DNA from: Porphyromonadaceae bacterium FC4
GTDB taxonomy: Bacteria; Bacteroidota; Bacteroidia; Bacteroidales; Porphyromonadaceae
Assembly: GCA_900120395.1 (NCBI GenBank)
Contig: LT635553.1
Coordinates: 212,721-276,720 of the forward strand
Direction of reading: 5' to 3'
Length of the DNA: 64,000 nucleotides
Below, in pieces: positions 54,664 through 63,926 of the stretch; within the stretch, counting starts at the first letter, position 1, and every line of letters begins with the position of its first letter. The position numbers were made by a program, and so were the translations under genes. The notes beneath the pieces were generated by a model. That model saw nothing but the letters and a program-made list of their open reading frames with translations. It had not been told where the DNA came from and ran no database searches.

Positions 54664-54693
54664 AAAGGAGCTTAGACGCATCTAAGCTCCTTT
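54664..54693 (+). terminator. Terminator-like hairpin
   Basis: AAAGGAGCTTAGA pairs perfectly with TCTAAGCTCCTTT (13 bp, 4-nt loop). It closes the methylase/small-ORF transcript and faces the antisense gene's end. Confidence 0.75.
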
Positions 54694-54729
54694 CGTCATT
54701 CTTTGTAATGAGTTCCAGCCAAGCATTTG

Positions 54730-55110
54730 TTATCTACGTATAGACAATTTCTTTTGTTGCTTATGTTGCTCTGGCGCAGGACGTTTAGTAATCAATATTT
54801 TTAGACGGTCACAATAAGCTTTCCAATTTTCTTCATCTAAACGGCTTGGTTCTCCTATGAAGTTCGGGGTGCAACCATCATCATATAGATATACGGCTGT
54901 CACATTACCTTCTTTGTCTTCTTTCTTAGTATAGGCTGCTTTGACTATCTCTTTGTCGGGTAGATGGCATTCACCAATCTCCACGTAGTCTCTATTCATC
55001 ACAATCCACTTGCCATCTACTTTCTCAATAGCATAGGGTAAGTTGTTCCTTAGAAAATCTCTTGCTCCCATAATTTCTTTACTTCTATTGGTTAAATACT
55101 CTTTTCTCAC
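54730..55110 (-). CDS. Hypothetical antisense gene at the right end
   Basis: The 126-residue basic protein has ...IEKVDGKWIVMNRDYVEIGECHLPDKEIVKAAYTKKEDKEG..., a lone beta-rich domain, and ends with KRPAPEQHKQQKKLSIRR. No family is recognised. An alternative start at 55071 (MGARDFLRN) is possible. It ends 39 bp after the terminator hairpin. Confidence 0.6.
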   Translation of the reverse strand: MRKEYLTNRSKEIMGARDFLRNNLPYAIEKVDGKWIVMNRDYVEIGECHLPDKEIVKAAYTKKEDKEGNVTAVYLYDDGCTPNFIGEPSRLDEENWKAYCDRLKILITKRPAPEQHKQQKKLSIRR

Positions 55111-55177
55111 AAATGTACTACTTAATACTCATTCAAAAGACAAACCCAACTAAAGACAGTGCTGTGTCACACTTAAC

Positions 55178-55293
55178 GGACATTTCGTTTCAATACTATT
55201 CGTTAAAATCACCTTTTCCAAACCCTCTCTTCACGCCTACCTAGATGGACATTTCGTTTCAACACTCACGGACATTTCGTTTTTGCGGATATA
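55178..55293 (-). other. Prophage right end with transposase-binding-like sites
   Basis: On the plus strand, GGACATTTCGTTT is found at 55178-55190, 55247-55259 and 55270-55282. In the inward reading these are AACGAAATGTCC sites R3, R2 and R1. R1 is 12 nt from the tip (TATATCCGCAAA), just as L1 is on the left. R2 shares a 20-bp stretch (GTGTTGAAACGAAATGT and flanks) with L2. Confidence 0.8.
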
Positions 55294-55297
55294 CGAA
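55294..55297. repeat. Right copy of target-site duplication (CGAA)
   Basis: CGAA matches 21,693-21,696. Host palindromic repeat resumes here (GACCCCGGGAAAAC...). Confidence 0.75.
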
Positions 55298-55382
55298 GAC
55301 CCCGGGAAAACGGCGAACCATAACAACCAATAAACGACCCCGCCAGGGGTCGCCATAGAGGCGGCTTGGAGGGTCGCAAAAA

Positions 55383-55463
55383 ATTTGACGGATAGAAGCG
55401 GAATGTTTCCAGTAGGAAAGAGAATGATTTGACGGATAGTAGCGATCTCTTTCCAGTAGGAAA
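55383..55463 (-). repeat. 44-bp-period intergenic repeat, copy D
   Basis: On the minus strand, TTTCCTACTGGAAA units at 55450-55463 and 55406-55419 are 44 bp apart, each followed by CTATCCGTCAAAT. Before the prophage inserted, this copy lay upstream of the acyl-CoA ligase gene. The remaining 55,111-55,498 gap holds prophage end, palindromic repeat and this copy. Confidence 0.85.
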
Positions 55464-55498
55464 CTTTTTGCGCTCAGGAAACTAGTCTGGCGCAGGGG

Positions 55499-57331
55499 TT
55501 AGAAGGACTGCATCTCAATCAGTCGGGCGTAGCGACCGCCGAGAGCGAGTAGCTCTTGGTGGGTCCCCATCTCCACGATCTGCCCTTGGTGTAGGACGAC
55601 GATGGTGTCCGCTCCGACGATGGTGGAGAGGCGGTGGGCGATGATGAGTGTGGTGCGCCCTTTCATGAGTCGCTCGAGTGCCTCTTGGACCAGTTTTTCG
55701 GAAGCGGTGTCGAGTGCGGAGGTGGCTTCGTCGAGGATGAAGATCTCCGGATCCTTGAGCACCGCCCTTGCTATGCTTAGCCGCTGGCGCTGTCCGCCGG
55801 AGAGTCGTCCGCCGCGGTCTCCGATGTTGGTGTCGTAGCCCTCAGGGAGCTCCATGATGAAGTCGTGGGCGTTGGCTATCTTGGCGGCGTGTATGATCTC
55901 CTCGAAGGGAGCATCCGGGTTGCCAAAGGCGATGTTTTGGCGGACGGTGTCGTTGAAGAGGATCGCCTCTTGGTTGACATTGCCCATCAGTCCGCGGAGG
56001 TCGGACTTGCGAACCGTGCGTATGTCGGTGCCGTCGATGGTGATACGTCCCTTCTGGATGTCGTAAAAGCGGGGGATGAGGTCGACGAGGGTGCTCTTTC
56101 CGGATCCGCTCTCTCCTACGATGGCGACGGTCTTGCCCTTGGGGATGGTGAGGTTGATGTCTCGGAGTACCCACTGGTCGGTGTAGCGAAAGCTGACGTG
56201 GTCAAAGGTGATCGCTTCGTCGAACACCAGCGGATGTGGGTCGGCGGGGTCGGTGATGCGGTTTTCGGCAAGGAGGATCTTGTCCACCCGCTCTAGGGAC
56301 GCCATCCCCCGCTGGATCGTGTAGGCACTGCGAGTGAGCTCTTTGGCGGGGTTGATGATGCTGTAAAAGATCACGAGGTAGTAGATGAAGGCACTGGCAT
56401 CGATGGACTCGGTGTGTCCTAGGATGAGTGTCCCCCCGTACCAGAGTACGATGGCGATGGTGGCGGTGCCGAGGAGTTCGCTCATGGGGTGAGCCAGCTC
56501 GTATCTGCGGGAGATGCGTCTGCTGATGTCTCGGAAGTGGTCGTTGTGCGCCTCGAAGCGCTTGGTCATCGTTGGCTCAGCTCGGAAGGCCTTGACCACG
56601 CGCAAGCCGCTCAGGGTCTCCTCCACCATGCTGATGAGGACGCCCCACTGGTTTTGTGCCTCGAGTGAGCTGCGCTTGAGCTGCTTGCCGACCTTGCCCA
56701 TGATGTACCCGGATATGGGGAGTAGGATGAGGACGAAGAGTGTCAGTCGGGGGCTGATGATGATCATGGCCACGAGTGAGATGATGATCATCAGTGGGTT
56801 TTTGATCAGTAGATCGAGTGAGCTGACGATGGAGTTTTCGACTTCGTTGACATCGCCGGTGATGCGGGCGATGATGTCGCCCTTGCGCTCGTCGCTAAAG
56901 AAGGCGAGATTCAGACCGAGGACTTTGTTGTTGATGGCGTTGCGGATGTCGCGCACGATGCCGGTGCGGACGGGGATCATGCAGTAGAGTGCCATGTACT
57001 GCACGGACACTTTGATCAGGGTGATGCCGACCAGGTAGCAGCCCAGGATGATCAGCGTGGTGGAGGGACCGTAGCTCTCGATGAGGCGGGTGATGAAGTA
57101 GTTGAAGTTGTTTTGGACCACATCCATGACCCCCTGTGCCGTCATCTCACTCCAGGGAATGAACGTGTAGACGGTGGTGTCTATGCTGAAGAGGACTCTC
57201 AGGATGGGGATGATGAGTGAAAAGGCTAGGAGATTGAGCAGAGGGGAGAGGATGTTGAAAAAGATATTCCCGATGACGTACCACTTGTACGGTGGCACGA
57301 ACCTCTTGAGGGTCTGGAAGAACTGCTTCAT
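55499..57331 (-). CDS. MsbA-like ABC exporter (half transporter)
   Basis: The 610-residue protein has an N-terminal six-span domain (GIVRDIRNAINNKVLGLNLAFFSDERKGDIIARITGDVNEVE, a type I exporter sequence) and a C-terminal ATPase: Walker A VAIVGESGSGKSTLVDLIPRFYD, signature RLSGGQRQRLSIARA, Walker B IFILDEATSALD and the H-loop IAHRLSTI. It probably flips lipid A or other lipids or drugs. It lies 10 bp after the helicase gene. Confidence 0.93.
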   Translation of the reverse strand: MKQFFQTLKRFVPPYKWYVIGNIFFNILSPLLNLLAFSLIIPILRVLFSIDTTVYTFIPWSEMTAQGVMDVVQNNFNYFITRLIESYGPSTTLIILGCYLVGITLIKVSVQYMALYCMIPVRTGIVRDIRNAINNKVLGLNLAFFSDERKGDIIARITGDVNEVENSIVSSLDLLIKNPLMIIISLVAMIIISPRLTLFVLILLPISGYIMGKVGKQLKRSSLEAQNQWGVLISMVEETLSGLRVVKAFRAEPTMTKRFEAHNDHFRDISRRISRRYELAHPMSELLGTATIAIVLWYGGTLILGHTESIDASAFIYYLVIFYSIINPAKELTRSAYTIQRGMASLERVDKILLAENRITDPADPHPLVFDEAITFDHVSFRYTDQWVLRDINLTIPKGKTVAIVGESGSGKSTLVDLIPRFYDIQKGRITIDGTDIRTVRKSDLRGLMGNVNQEAILFNDTVRQNIAFGNPDAPFEEIIHAAKIANAHDFIMELPEGYDTNIGDRGGRLSGGQRQRLSIARAVLKDPEIFILDEATSALDTASEKLVQEALERLMKGRTTLIIAHRLSTIVGADTIVVLHQGQIVEMGTHQELLALGGRYARLIEMQSF

Positions 57332-57341
57332 GGTCTCTTGA

Positions 57342-59597
57342 TTATTTGGGGCGAATGGGCGTCAGTTTGGCAAACTTTAGTATGAACTTGGCGTCTTTTC
57401 CGGAGTCGAAGATGATGTGTACCTTGGTGCCGGAGATACTGTCCTCAAAGCCCTGTATCGTCCCGTCACCAAACGCTTGGTGGCTGACCCGGTCTCCTGC
57501 CCGGAGGTCGGTGTCGGAGGAGGTGTCGGTGACCACTCTCGGACCGGTCGTGGGCTCCGGGGGGAGAGGCTTTAGCCGTCTGCGTGTGGGAGTGGGGATC
57601 GGCTGAGGACGCTCTATCGGAGGTCTTTGGCGAGGGATCTCTCTTGTCCCTTGTCCGAAAAGTCCTGAGAGGTCGTGGAGGTACTTGGGTGTGAGGTCGA
57701 GGAGAAAGCGACTGGGGGCACAGATCTCCTGGAGCCCGTGCAGGCGGCGGGTGTCGGCATAGCTGAGGGTGCAGTGCTCTTTGGCACGGGTGATGGCGAC
57801 GTAGAGCAGGCGACGCTCCTCCTCGATGTCCTGAGGGGTCCAGCTGCGCTGGCTGGGGATGATCCCCTCCTCGATGCCGGTGCAGAAGACATGGCGGTAC
57901 TCGAGACCCTTGGAGGCGTGCATGGTCATGAGCGTGACTCGCGGTGTGTCGTCCTCCTGCTGGTCGCGGTCGGTGTAGAGAGCCATGTCGCGGACAAAGT
58001 CCTCGATAGTGGGGGTATCGCCGGTCTCCTTGATGCGGGTGTCTACATAGTCAGCTACGGCGCTGAGGAGCTCCTCCATGTTGTCGAGCCGGCTTTCGGA
58101 GTCGATGGAGCCGTCTTGGTAGAGGGTGTTGATGCCGGTCTGGCGGATGACCAGCCGGACAAGCTCCTCGGGGGAGAGCTGGTCCTTTTGCGAGGAGAGG
58201 CCGTCGATGAGGGTGGTAAAGTCCGCTACCTTTTTCAGGGCACCCTTGTTGAGCTCTGCAGAGAGTAGATCCGTGCGGAGTGCCGCCTGCATGAGCGGCA
58301 CTTGGTGTTGCTCCGCCAGTGCGGCGATTTTGTCAAAGGTTACCTGACCGATGCCTCGTGCGGGAACGTTGTAGATGCGGCGAAACGCCTCGTCGTCGCG
58401 GTCGTTGGTCATGAGCCGAAGGTAGGCGAGGATATCCTTGATCTCCTTTCGGTCGTAGAATGAGGTGCCGCCGTAGATGCGGTAGTTGATGCCGGCATTG
58501 CGACACTGCTCCTCGATGACTCGGCTCTGGGCGTTGGTGCGGTAGAGTACGGCTATCTCGTCGGGGGAAACCTTTTGCCGGATGAGCTCACGGATCTGCA
58601 GGACGATCATCTCTGCTTCGGCGCTTCCGGAGAAAGCCTTGAAGAGGGTGGGCTTTTCCCCCTCACCGGCTACAGCCTCTACCTCCTTGGGGATGCGGAA
58701 CTGGTTCTTTTCGATCAAGCTGTTTGCCAGACCCACAATGTTGGCGGTGCTTCGGTAGTTCTTGGTGAGCTTGAAGAGACGGGTGTCGGGGAAGTGCGAC
58801 TGGAAGTGTAGGATGTTGTCCAGTACGGCTCCGCGGAAGGAGTAGATGCTCTGAGCGTCGTCGCCGACTACCGTGATCTCTGTGTCTTCCCCCTTGAGTA
58901 GGCGGATGATCTGATCCTGGACGAGGTTGGTATCCTGGTACTCGTCGACGAGGATGTGGCTGAAGCGCTGCCGCATCACCCGTGCCACCTCCTCGTCGTT
59001 TTTGAGCAAACGATGCGTGTTGAGTAGGAGGTCGTCAAAGTCCATTGCGTTGGCACGCTTGCAGCGGGCTTCGTACTCGCTGTAGATCACCGGTAGCTTG
59101 TCGAGCTTGGGGCTGCTGATCTCATTGGGAGAGATGCCGTCGTTCTTGGCGGCTGAGATCAGGCTCTGGATGTTGTTGGGCTTGTATCGTTTGTCATCGA
59201 GCTGCATCTCGCGGATGATTACCTTCACGAGGGTACGGGAGTCGGTAGCGTCGTAGATCGTGTAGTCAGAAGTGTAGCCGAGACGATGCCCAAACTGCCT
59301 GAGCCAGCGAGCGAAGACCGAGTGAAACGTCCCCATCTGCAGCATCTTGGAGAGCTCGCTACCAACCATTGCGCCGATCCTCTCGCGCATCTCGCCGGCC
59401 GCTTTGTTCGTAAACGTGAGGGCGAGGATCCGGGAGGGCGGTACGCCTTGGCTCAGGAGGTAGGCTATCTTCGTGGTGAGTACGCGCGTCTTACCGGAGC
59501 CGGCACCTGCGAGGATCAGGCTGTCGCTGCCTTGGTGGAGGACTGCCTGACGCTGTTCTTCGTTGAGACTTTGGAGGAGTTGTTCTGCCGCAATCAT
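57342..59597 (-). CDS. UvrD/PcrA-type DNA helicase
   Basis: The 751-residue superfamily I helicase has LNEEQRQAVLH, Walker A LILAGAGSGKTRVLTTKIAYLL, VDEYQDTNLVQ (motif II), GDDAQSIYSFRGA (III), KLTKNYRS (IV), VTLMTMHASKGLEYRHVF (V) and LLYVAITRAKE (VI). A C-terminal Tudor-like domain (AGDRVSHQAFGDGTIQGFEDSISGTKVHIIFDSGKDAKFIL) matches PcrA/UvrD. It overlaps the uvrA stop by ATGA; it acts with UvrA in repair. Confidence 0.95.
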   Translation of the reverse strand: MIAAEQLLQSLNEEQRQAVLHQGSDSLILAGAGSGKTRVLTTKIAYLLSQGVPPSRILALTFTNKAAGEMRERIGAMVGSELSKMLQMGTFHSVFARWLRQFGHRLGYTSDYTIYDATDSRTLVKVIIREMQLDDKRYKPNNIQSLISAAKNDGISPNEISSPKLDKLPVIYSEYEARCKRANAMDFDDLLLNTHRLLKNDEEVARVMRQRFSHILVDEYQDTNLVQDQIIRLLKGEDTEITVVGDDAQSIYSFRGAVLDNILHFQSHFPDTRLFKLTKNYRSTANIVGLANSLIEKNQFRIPKEVEAVAGEGEKPTLFKAFSGSAEAEMIVLQIRELIRQKVSPDEIAVLYRTNAQSRVIEEQCRNAGINYRIYGGTSFYDRKEIKDILAYLRLMTNDRDDEAFRRIYNVPARGIGQVTFDKIAALAEQHQVPLMQAALRTDLLSAELNKGALKKVADFTTLIDGLSSQKDQLSPEELVRLVIRQTGINTLYQDGSIDSESRLDNMEELLSAVADYVDTRIKETGDTPTIEDFVRDMALYTDRDQQEDDTPRVTLMTMHASKGLEYRHVFCTGIEEGIIPSQRSWTPQDIEEERRLLYVAITRAKEHCTLSYADTRRLHGLQEICAPSRFLLDLTPKYLHDLSGLFGQGTREIPRQRPPIERPQPIPTPTRRRLKPLPPEPTTGPRVVTDTSSDTDLRAGDRVSHQAFGDGTIQGFEDSISGTKVHIIFDSGKDAKFILKFAKLTPIRPK

Positions 59598-62431
59598 CGC
59601 TCTAGTTCTTGCTTGAGGTACCGGGCGGTAAAGCCCACATTCGTGCGGATCATCTCCTCCGGTGTCCCCTCAAAGATGATGTGTCCACCGCCTCTGCCCC
59701 CATCGGGACCGATATCGATCAAGTGGTCAGCCACCTTGATCACGTCCAGGTTGTGCTCAATGACCACCACGGTATTGCCCCGCTCGACCAACCGGTTGAG
59801 GATGTTGAGGAGCATCTTGATGTCGTCAAAGTGGAGCCCCGTCGTCGGTTCGTCCAGGAAGTAGACCGTATTCCCGGTGTCCCTCTTGGCGAGCTCGGTC
59901 GCCAGCTTGATGCGCTGACACTCGCCCCCCGACAGGGTACTGGAGGGCTGTCCCAGCTTGATGTACCCCAGCCCGACCTCCTGGATGACTTTGATCTTGC
60001 GCAGGATCTTAGGGTTGTTTTCAAAAAACTCCACCGCCATGTTGACCGTCATATCCAGTACGTCGGCTATCGACTTGCCGCGGTAGCGTACCTCGAGCGT
60101 CTCGCGATTGTACCGCTTGCCCCGGCAGGTCTCACACGGCACATATACATCCGGCAGGAAGTGCATCTCCAGACGCTTATACCCGTTGCCCTTGCAGGTC
60201 TCGCACCGTCCCCCCTTGACGTTAAAGGAAAAGCGTCCCGGCTTGTATCCCCTTATCTTGCTCTCGGGCATCTCCACAAAGAGGTTGCGGATGTCGGTAA
60301 ATACGCCTGTGTAGGTGGCGGGATTGCTACGCGGCATACGTCCGATGGGCGACTGATCCACCTGCACCACTTTGTCGATGTACTCCATCCCCTCTATGCT
60401 GTCGTAGGGCAGGGGCTCTTGTGTGGAGCGGTACAGTACCTTGCTGAGGGCTGGGTAGAGGGTGTCGTTGAGGTAGGTAGACTTCCCGCTGCCGCTCACC
60501 CCTGTCACGCAGGTAAAGGTCCCCAGAGGGATGGACAGCGTCTCTCCGTGGAGGTTGTTCCCCGTGGCGCCGATGAGCCGGAGTGAGTGTCCCGACCCCT
60601 TGCGCCGATCGGTGGGTACCGGTATCTCTTTCTCTCCCCTCAGGTATTGTGCCGTCAGCGTGTCGCTCTTGAGCATCTGCTCCGGCGTGCCGCTAAAGAT
60701 GACCCGTCCGCCATCGCGACCGGCGCGGGGACCGAGGTCCACGATATAGTCCGCCTGCTCCATCATCTCCCGGTCGTGCTCCACCACGAGGAGCGAATTG
60801 CCGGCATCGCGGAGCTGCTTCATGGCGCGGATCAGTCGGTCGTTGTCCCTCTGGTGCAGTCCTATACTCGGCTCATCGAGGATGTAGAGCACATTGACCA
60901 GTCGGCTGCCCAGCTGTGTGGCGAGCCGTATCCGCTGCATCTCGCCACCGGAGAGACTGCCGGTAGTCCGATCCAGAGAGAGGTAGTCCAGTCCCACCTC
61001 GAGCAAAAACTCCAGTCGGTCGGTGATCTCCTTGCAGATCTCCAGTGCGATCACCCGCCGCTTGGGGTCGACCTTGTCGGGCACCTGCTTGATCCACTCG
61101 AGGAGGTCGGGTAGGGGGAGCCGGTTGACCTCGGCAATGTTTTTGTCATCGATCTTAAACGCCAGTGCCTCCTCTTTGAGCCGTGTGCCGTGGCAGTGGG
61201 GACAAGTGGTGTAGGTGCTAAACTGCTCCGCCCAGCGTCTCGCCTTGGCAGAGTCGTCGTCCTGAGAGAGCTTGTCGAGGTAGTTGCTCAGCCCCTCGTA
61301 GGGCAGCAGGCGTTGCCACGAGCCACCCTCGCGCACCCTGATCCGGAGGGGGTAGTCCGCCCCGCTGAGCAGATCATCCATCAGCTCCTCGGGGTAGTCG
61401 CTGATCGGCTGGTCGATGGTGTAGCCGTGGTGCTCCGTGATCGCCATGAGCTGGTAAAAGATCATGCCGCGCCTAAACTTCCCCAGAGGTGCCAGTGCCC
61501 CCTCCCGTATGCTCAGCGAGTCGTCCGGTACGATGCGGCTCATGTCCGGGGTGGGGATCATCCCGATCCCCTTGCACTTCGGGCAGGAGCCCTTGGGGGA
61601 GTTGAACGAAAATGTGTGCGGTGCCGGCTCCTCAAAGCTCATCCCCGTCTCCTCGTCCATCAAGCTCTTGCTAAAATGGCGTGCCTCCTCTGCTTCCGGA
61701 TCCCACACCAGCACCAGATCCTTCCCCATCTTGAGTGCGGTCCGCAGCGTCTCGCGTATTCTCTGGTCATCCTCCGGGCGTACCTGCAGCTTGTCGATCA
61801 CCACCTCCACCCGGTGGTTGCGGTAGCGTGAGAGCGCCATCCCCGGTGTGAGCGGGAGGATGCTGCCATCCACCCGTACCTGAGTGTACCCCTTGCGGCG
61901 GAGATTCTCCAGCAGCTCGCGGTAGTGCCCCTTGCGGTCTCGCACCACCGGTGCCAGTACGTAGATACGCTTGCCGAGGTAGGTCCGGGTGATGGTGTCG
62001 AGCATCTGCTCCTCTGTGTAGCGCACCATAGCCTTGCCGGTAGAGGGCGAGTAGGCTGTCGCTGTACGGGCGTAGAGCAGACGTAGGAAGTCGTACACCT
62101 CGGTCGTCGTGCCGACGGTGCTTCGCGGGTTGTTGGTCGTTGTCTTTTGCTCGATAGAGATCACCGGCGACAGTCCCGTGATCTTGTCCACATCAGGGCG
62201 CTCTATCCCTCCCAGGAAGCCCCGGGCATAGCTCGAGAAGGTCTCGATGTACCTCCGATTCCCCTCCGCATATATGGTGTCAAAAGCAAGGGACGACTTA
62301 CCGCTACCGCTGAGACCGGTGACCACGCTCAGGCTATTTCGCGGGATGGATACGTTGATGTTCTTGAGGTTGTGCTCACGAGCACCCTCTACCCGTATCT
62401 CGCCGCCTTGCTCCAGGTTATTTGTATTCAT
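59594..62431 (-). CDS. uvrA: Excinuclease ABC subunit A
   Basis: The 945-residue protein has both ATPase halves: [17 protein letters not shown] and [18 protein letters not shown]-loops, signatures [15 protein letters not shown] and [15 protein letters not shown], and zinc fingers of the CxxC type (CPKCKGIG..., CPHCHG..., [23 protein letters not shown]). It is the damage-recognition subunit of nucleotide excision repair. The ATG at 62431 is chosen ([24 protein letters not shown], normal N terminus); an upstream open frame has no support. Confidence 0.98.
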   Translation of the reverse strand: MNTNNLEQGGEIRVEGAREHNLKNINVSIPRNSLSVVTGLSGSGKSSLAFDTIYAEGNRRYIETFSSYARGFLGGIERPDVDKITGLSPVISIEQKTTTNNPRSTVGTTTEVYDFLRLLYARTATAYSPSTGKAMVRYTEEQMLDTITRTYLGKRIYVLAPVVRDRKGHYRELLENLRRKGYTQVRVDGSILPLTPGMALSRYRNHRVEVVIDKLQVRPEDDQRIRETLRTALKMGKDLVLVWDPEAEEARHFSKSLMDEETGMSFEEPAPHTFSFNSPKGSCPKCKGIGMIPTPDMSRIVPDDSLSIREGALAPLGKFRRGMIFYQLMAITEHHGYTIDQPISDYPEELMDDLLSGADYPLRIRVREGGSWQRLLPYEGLSNYLDKLSQDDDSAKARRWAEQFSTYTTCPHCHGTRLKEEALAFKIDDKNIAEVNRLPLPDLLEWIKQVPDKVDPKRRVIALEICKEITDRLEFLLEVGLDYLSLDRTTGSLSGGEMQRIRLATQLGSRLVNVLYILDEPSIGLHQRDNDRLIRAMKQLRDAGNSLLVVEHDREMMEQADYIVDLGPRAGRDGGRVIFSGTPEQMLKSDTLTAQYLRGEKEIPVPTDRRKGSGHSLRLIGATGNNLHGETLSIPLGTFTCVTGVSGSGKSTYLNDTLYPALSKVLYRSTQEPLPYDSIEGMEYIDKVVQVDQSPIGRMPRSNPATYTGVFTDIRNLFVEMPESKIRGYKPGRFSFNVKGGRCETCKGNGYKRLEMHFLPDVYVPCETCRGKRYNRETLEVRYRGKSIADVLDMTVNMAVEFFENNPKILRKIKVIQEVGLGYIKLGQPSSTLSGGECQRIKLATELAKRDTGNTVYFLDEPTTGLHFDDIKMLLNILNRLVERGNTVVVIEHNLDVIKVADHLIDIGPDGGRGGGHIIFEGTPEEMIRTNVGFTARYLKQELER

Positions 62432-62461
62432 CAATGTTTGCTCTCCCTTATCTATATCACG

Positions 62462-62469
62462 CAAAGGTA
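62462..62469 (-). promoter_or_regulatory. Candidate -7 box of the uvrA-helicase-exporter promoter
   Basis: The minus strand reads TACCTTTG (TAnnTTTG), 31 bp before the ATG. It would give a short leader. Confidence 0.5.
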
Positions 62470-62675
62470 CTAAAAGTATCACTAACGGTTTCAGCCGTTT
62501 TCTCCCGCCAAAAAGGGCAGTCGCACCATGCTCGCCACCACAAACAACCCCTCAGACACCCCGCCAAAAAGCCGGTATTGGCATCCAAAATCAGCCTCAA
62601 AAAGATCGCCCGTCTATATCTCTGAAAAACAAATAGATATGGGTCGTGAAAAGATAAGCGGCTGAGAGCAAAAAG

Positions 62676-62755
62676 TTTCCTACTGGAAACCGTCCGCTTC
62701 TATCCGTGAAATCGTTTTCTTTCCTACTGGAAACTTTTCGCTTTTATCCGTGAAA
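62676..62755 (+). repeat. 44-bp-period intergenic repeat, copy E
   Basis: TTTCCTACTGGAAA at 62676-62689 and 62720-62733 are 44 bp apart, followed by CTATCCGTGAAAT and TTATCCGTGAAA. It shares the lead-in GCAAAAAG with copies C and D. It lies between uvrA and the IS3 element; 62,482-62,675 and 62,756-62,862 hold no gene. Confidence 0.85.
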
Positions 62756-62862
62756 CTTTTTGCCGGGGAGGAGGGCGTGTCCTCTTCCTGAAAAAAGTAC
62801 ACAGTTGGGGAGGTGTTACTGAGATGGTACACGGGTTATTTTTGTTAGTCCTGTGAGCGTAC

Positions 62863-63924
62863 TCATCTGTTCGTTTTACTCCTGCTGGGGTACACGACTT
62901 GTGTCGTCTTTACTGCGGAGGTACACAAAGATAGCTCTTTGTCGGGAGTTGGGCGGCATAGGCTCGGAGTTTTGAGGCTCGGAGCTTTTGGAGAATTGTT
63001 CTTAGATGTCTGGTTCTTAGACGGTTGTGTGGTTAGAGGGTTGGGGTATTCTGGTATGAGCATCTGCATCGGAGTCTTCTTGTTGAGGGCTCGATGAGGA
63101 CGCGCTGTATTATAAAGGGCAATAGTTTGAGAGAGGATCTCTCGAACTTGATCTATGGGCTTATCCTCGAAGTTGTAGAGCCAGTCGTTCTTGATGATCC
63201 CGTTAAGTCGCTCTGCCATAGCGTTGTGGAGGGGGTTGCCTGTCTGGGTAACGCTGGTTACGATGCCTAGGCTGGCCTCGTAGTCGGTCATCTGCTTGGA
63301 GACGTATTGACAGCCTCGGTCGCTATGGAAGATGAGTCCTTTGAGGTCAAAGCCATGCTTTTGGTAGAAGTCAACGGTCTGTCTTAGTGCGTTGTAGGGA
63401 CCCTCTGTGGAGAGCGTGGGCTGCAGGTCAAAGCCTGTGATGATGCGACTATAAGCATCCATCGTCAGGGAGAGATATGCGAAGCCCCCTAAACATTTGA
63501 CGTAGGTTATGTCTGAGACGGTGAGCCGGCAATGGTCTGTGGCGATGTACTTAGGGGTGGTGTTCAGGTGGTCTTGGAAGCCATGATTGACCACGCCTTT
63601 GGTCGTCTGGAGTGGACGCTTACGCTTGCGACTTCTTAGCAGCATATCGTTGGCTCCTAACACTTTGTAGAGCCAGTCTCGACCTACTTGGAAGGTCCCT
63701 TTGAAGTATTTGTTGGTACACTCCTGGAGGGTGTCTACGCCTGCCCTGGGGAGCCAACTGCGCACATACTGGCAATAGTGCAGGACGGAGGCTACTTTGA
63801 CATCTTCGTCTTGCTCGGTGAAGGTGTGCTTGTAGTAGCCTTTACGGCTGACTTCTAACAGCTGACAAAGGTAGGTTATGGAGAGCTTTTGATCTCTCAC
63901 TTGGGCGGACTCAAGCTGTCTCAC
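62863..63924 (-). CDS. IS3-family transposase, orfB
   Basis: The 353-codon frame has a helix-turn-helix N terminus (ITYLCQLLEVSRKGYYKH) and an rve domain with DDE residues in VSDITYVKCLGGFAYL, IFHSDRGCQYVS and NAMAERLNGIIK. A long low-complexity tail (about 300-353, PNPLTTQPSKNQTSKNNS) is unusual. It is probably made as an orfAB fusion by -1 frameshifting: the GTG at 63924 is a formal start, but the frame is open through the A-run upstream. Confidence 0.92.
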   Translation of the reverse strand: MRQLESAQVRDQKLSITYLCQLLEVSRKGYYKHTFTEQDEDVKVASVLHYCQYVRSWLPRAGVDTLQECTNKYFKGTFQVGRDWLYKVLGANDMLLRSRKRKRPLQTTKGVVNHGFQDHLNTTPKYIATDHCRLTVSDITYVKCLGGFAYLSLTMDAYSRIITGFDLQPTLSTEGPYNALRQTVDFYQKHGFDLKGLIFHSDRGCQYVSKQMTDYEASLGIVTSVTQTGNPLHNAMAERLNGIIKNDWLYNFEDKPIDQVREILSQTIALYNTARPHRALNKKTPMQMLIPEYPNPLTTQPSKNQTSKNNSPKAPSLKTPSLCRPTPDKELSLCTSAVKTTQVVYPSRSKTNR

Positions 63925-63926
63925 GG

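Larger units (their letters stand above)
21697..55293. mobile_element. Mu-like transposable prophage, ~33.6 kb
   Basis: The element contains a MuA-type DDE transposase, a MuB-type ATPase, a repressor, a full set of head, tail, terminase and lysis genes, and accessory genes. Its termini were set by three signs: the flanking CGAA duplication, the TAT at both tips, and the motif AACGRRATGTSC exactly 12 nt from each tip, with additional inward copies (one on the left, two on the right). No integrase of the tyrosine or serine type is present, consistent with replication by transposition. No interrupted gene is seen in the late region, so the prophage may be functional. Confidence 0.93.

Noticed and set aside
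21697-55293. tRNA or tyrosine-recombinase att site
   Set aside because: No integrase gene and no tRNA-like sequence at either border; the end structure is transposase-type.
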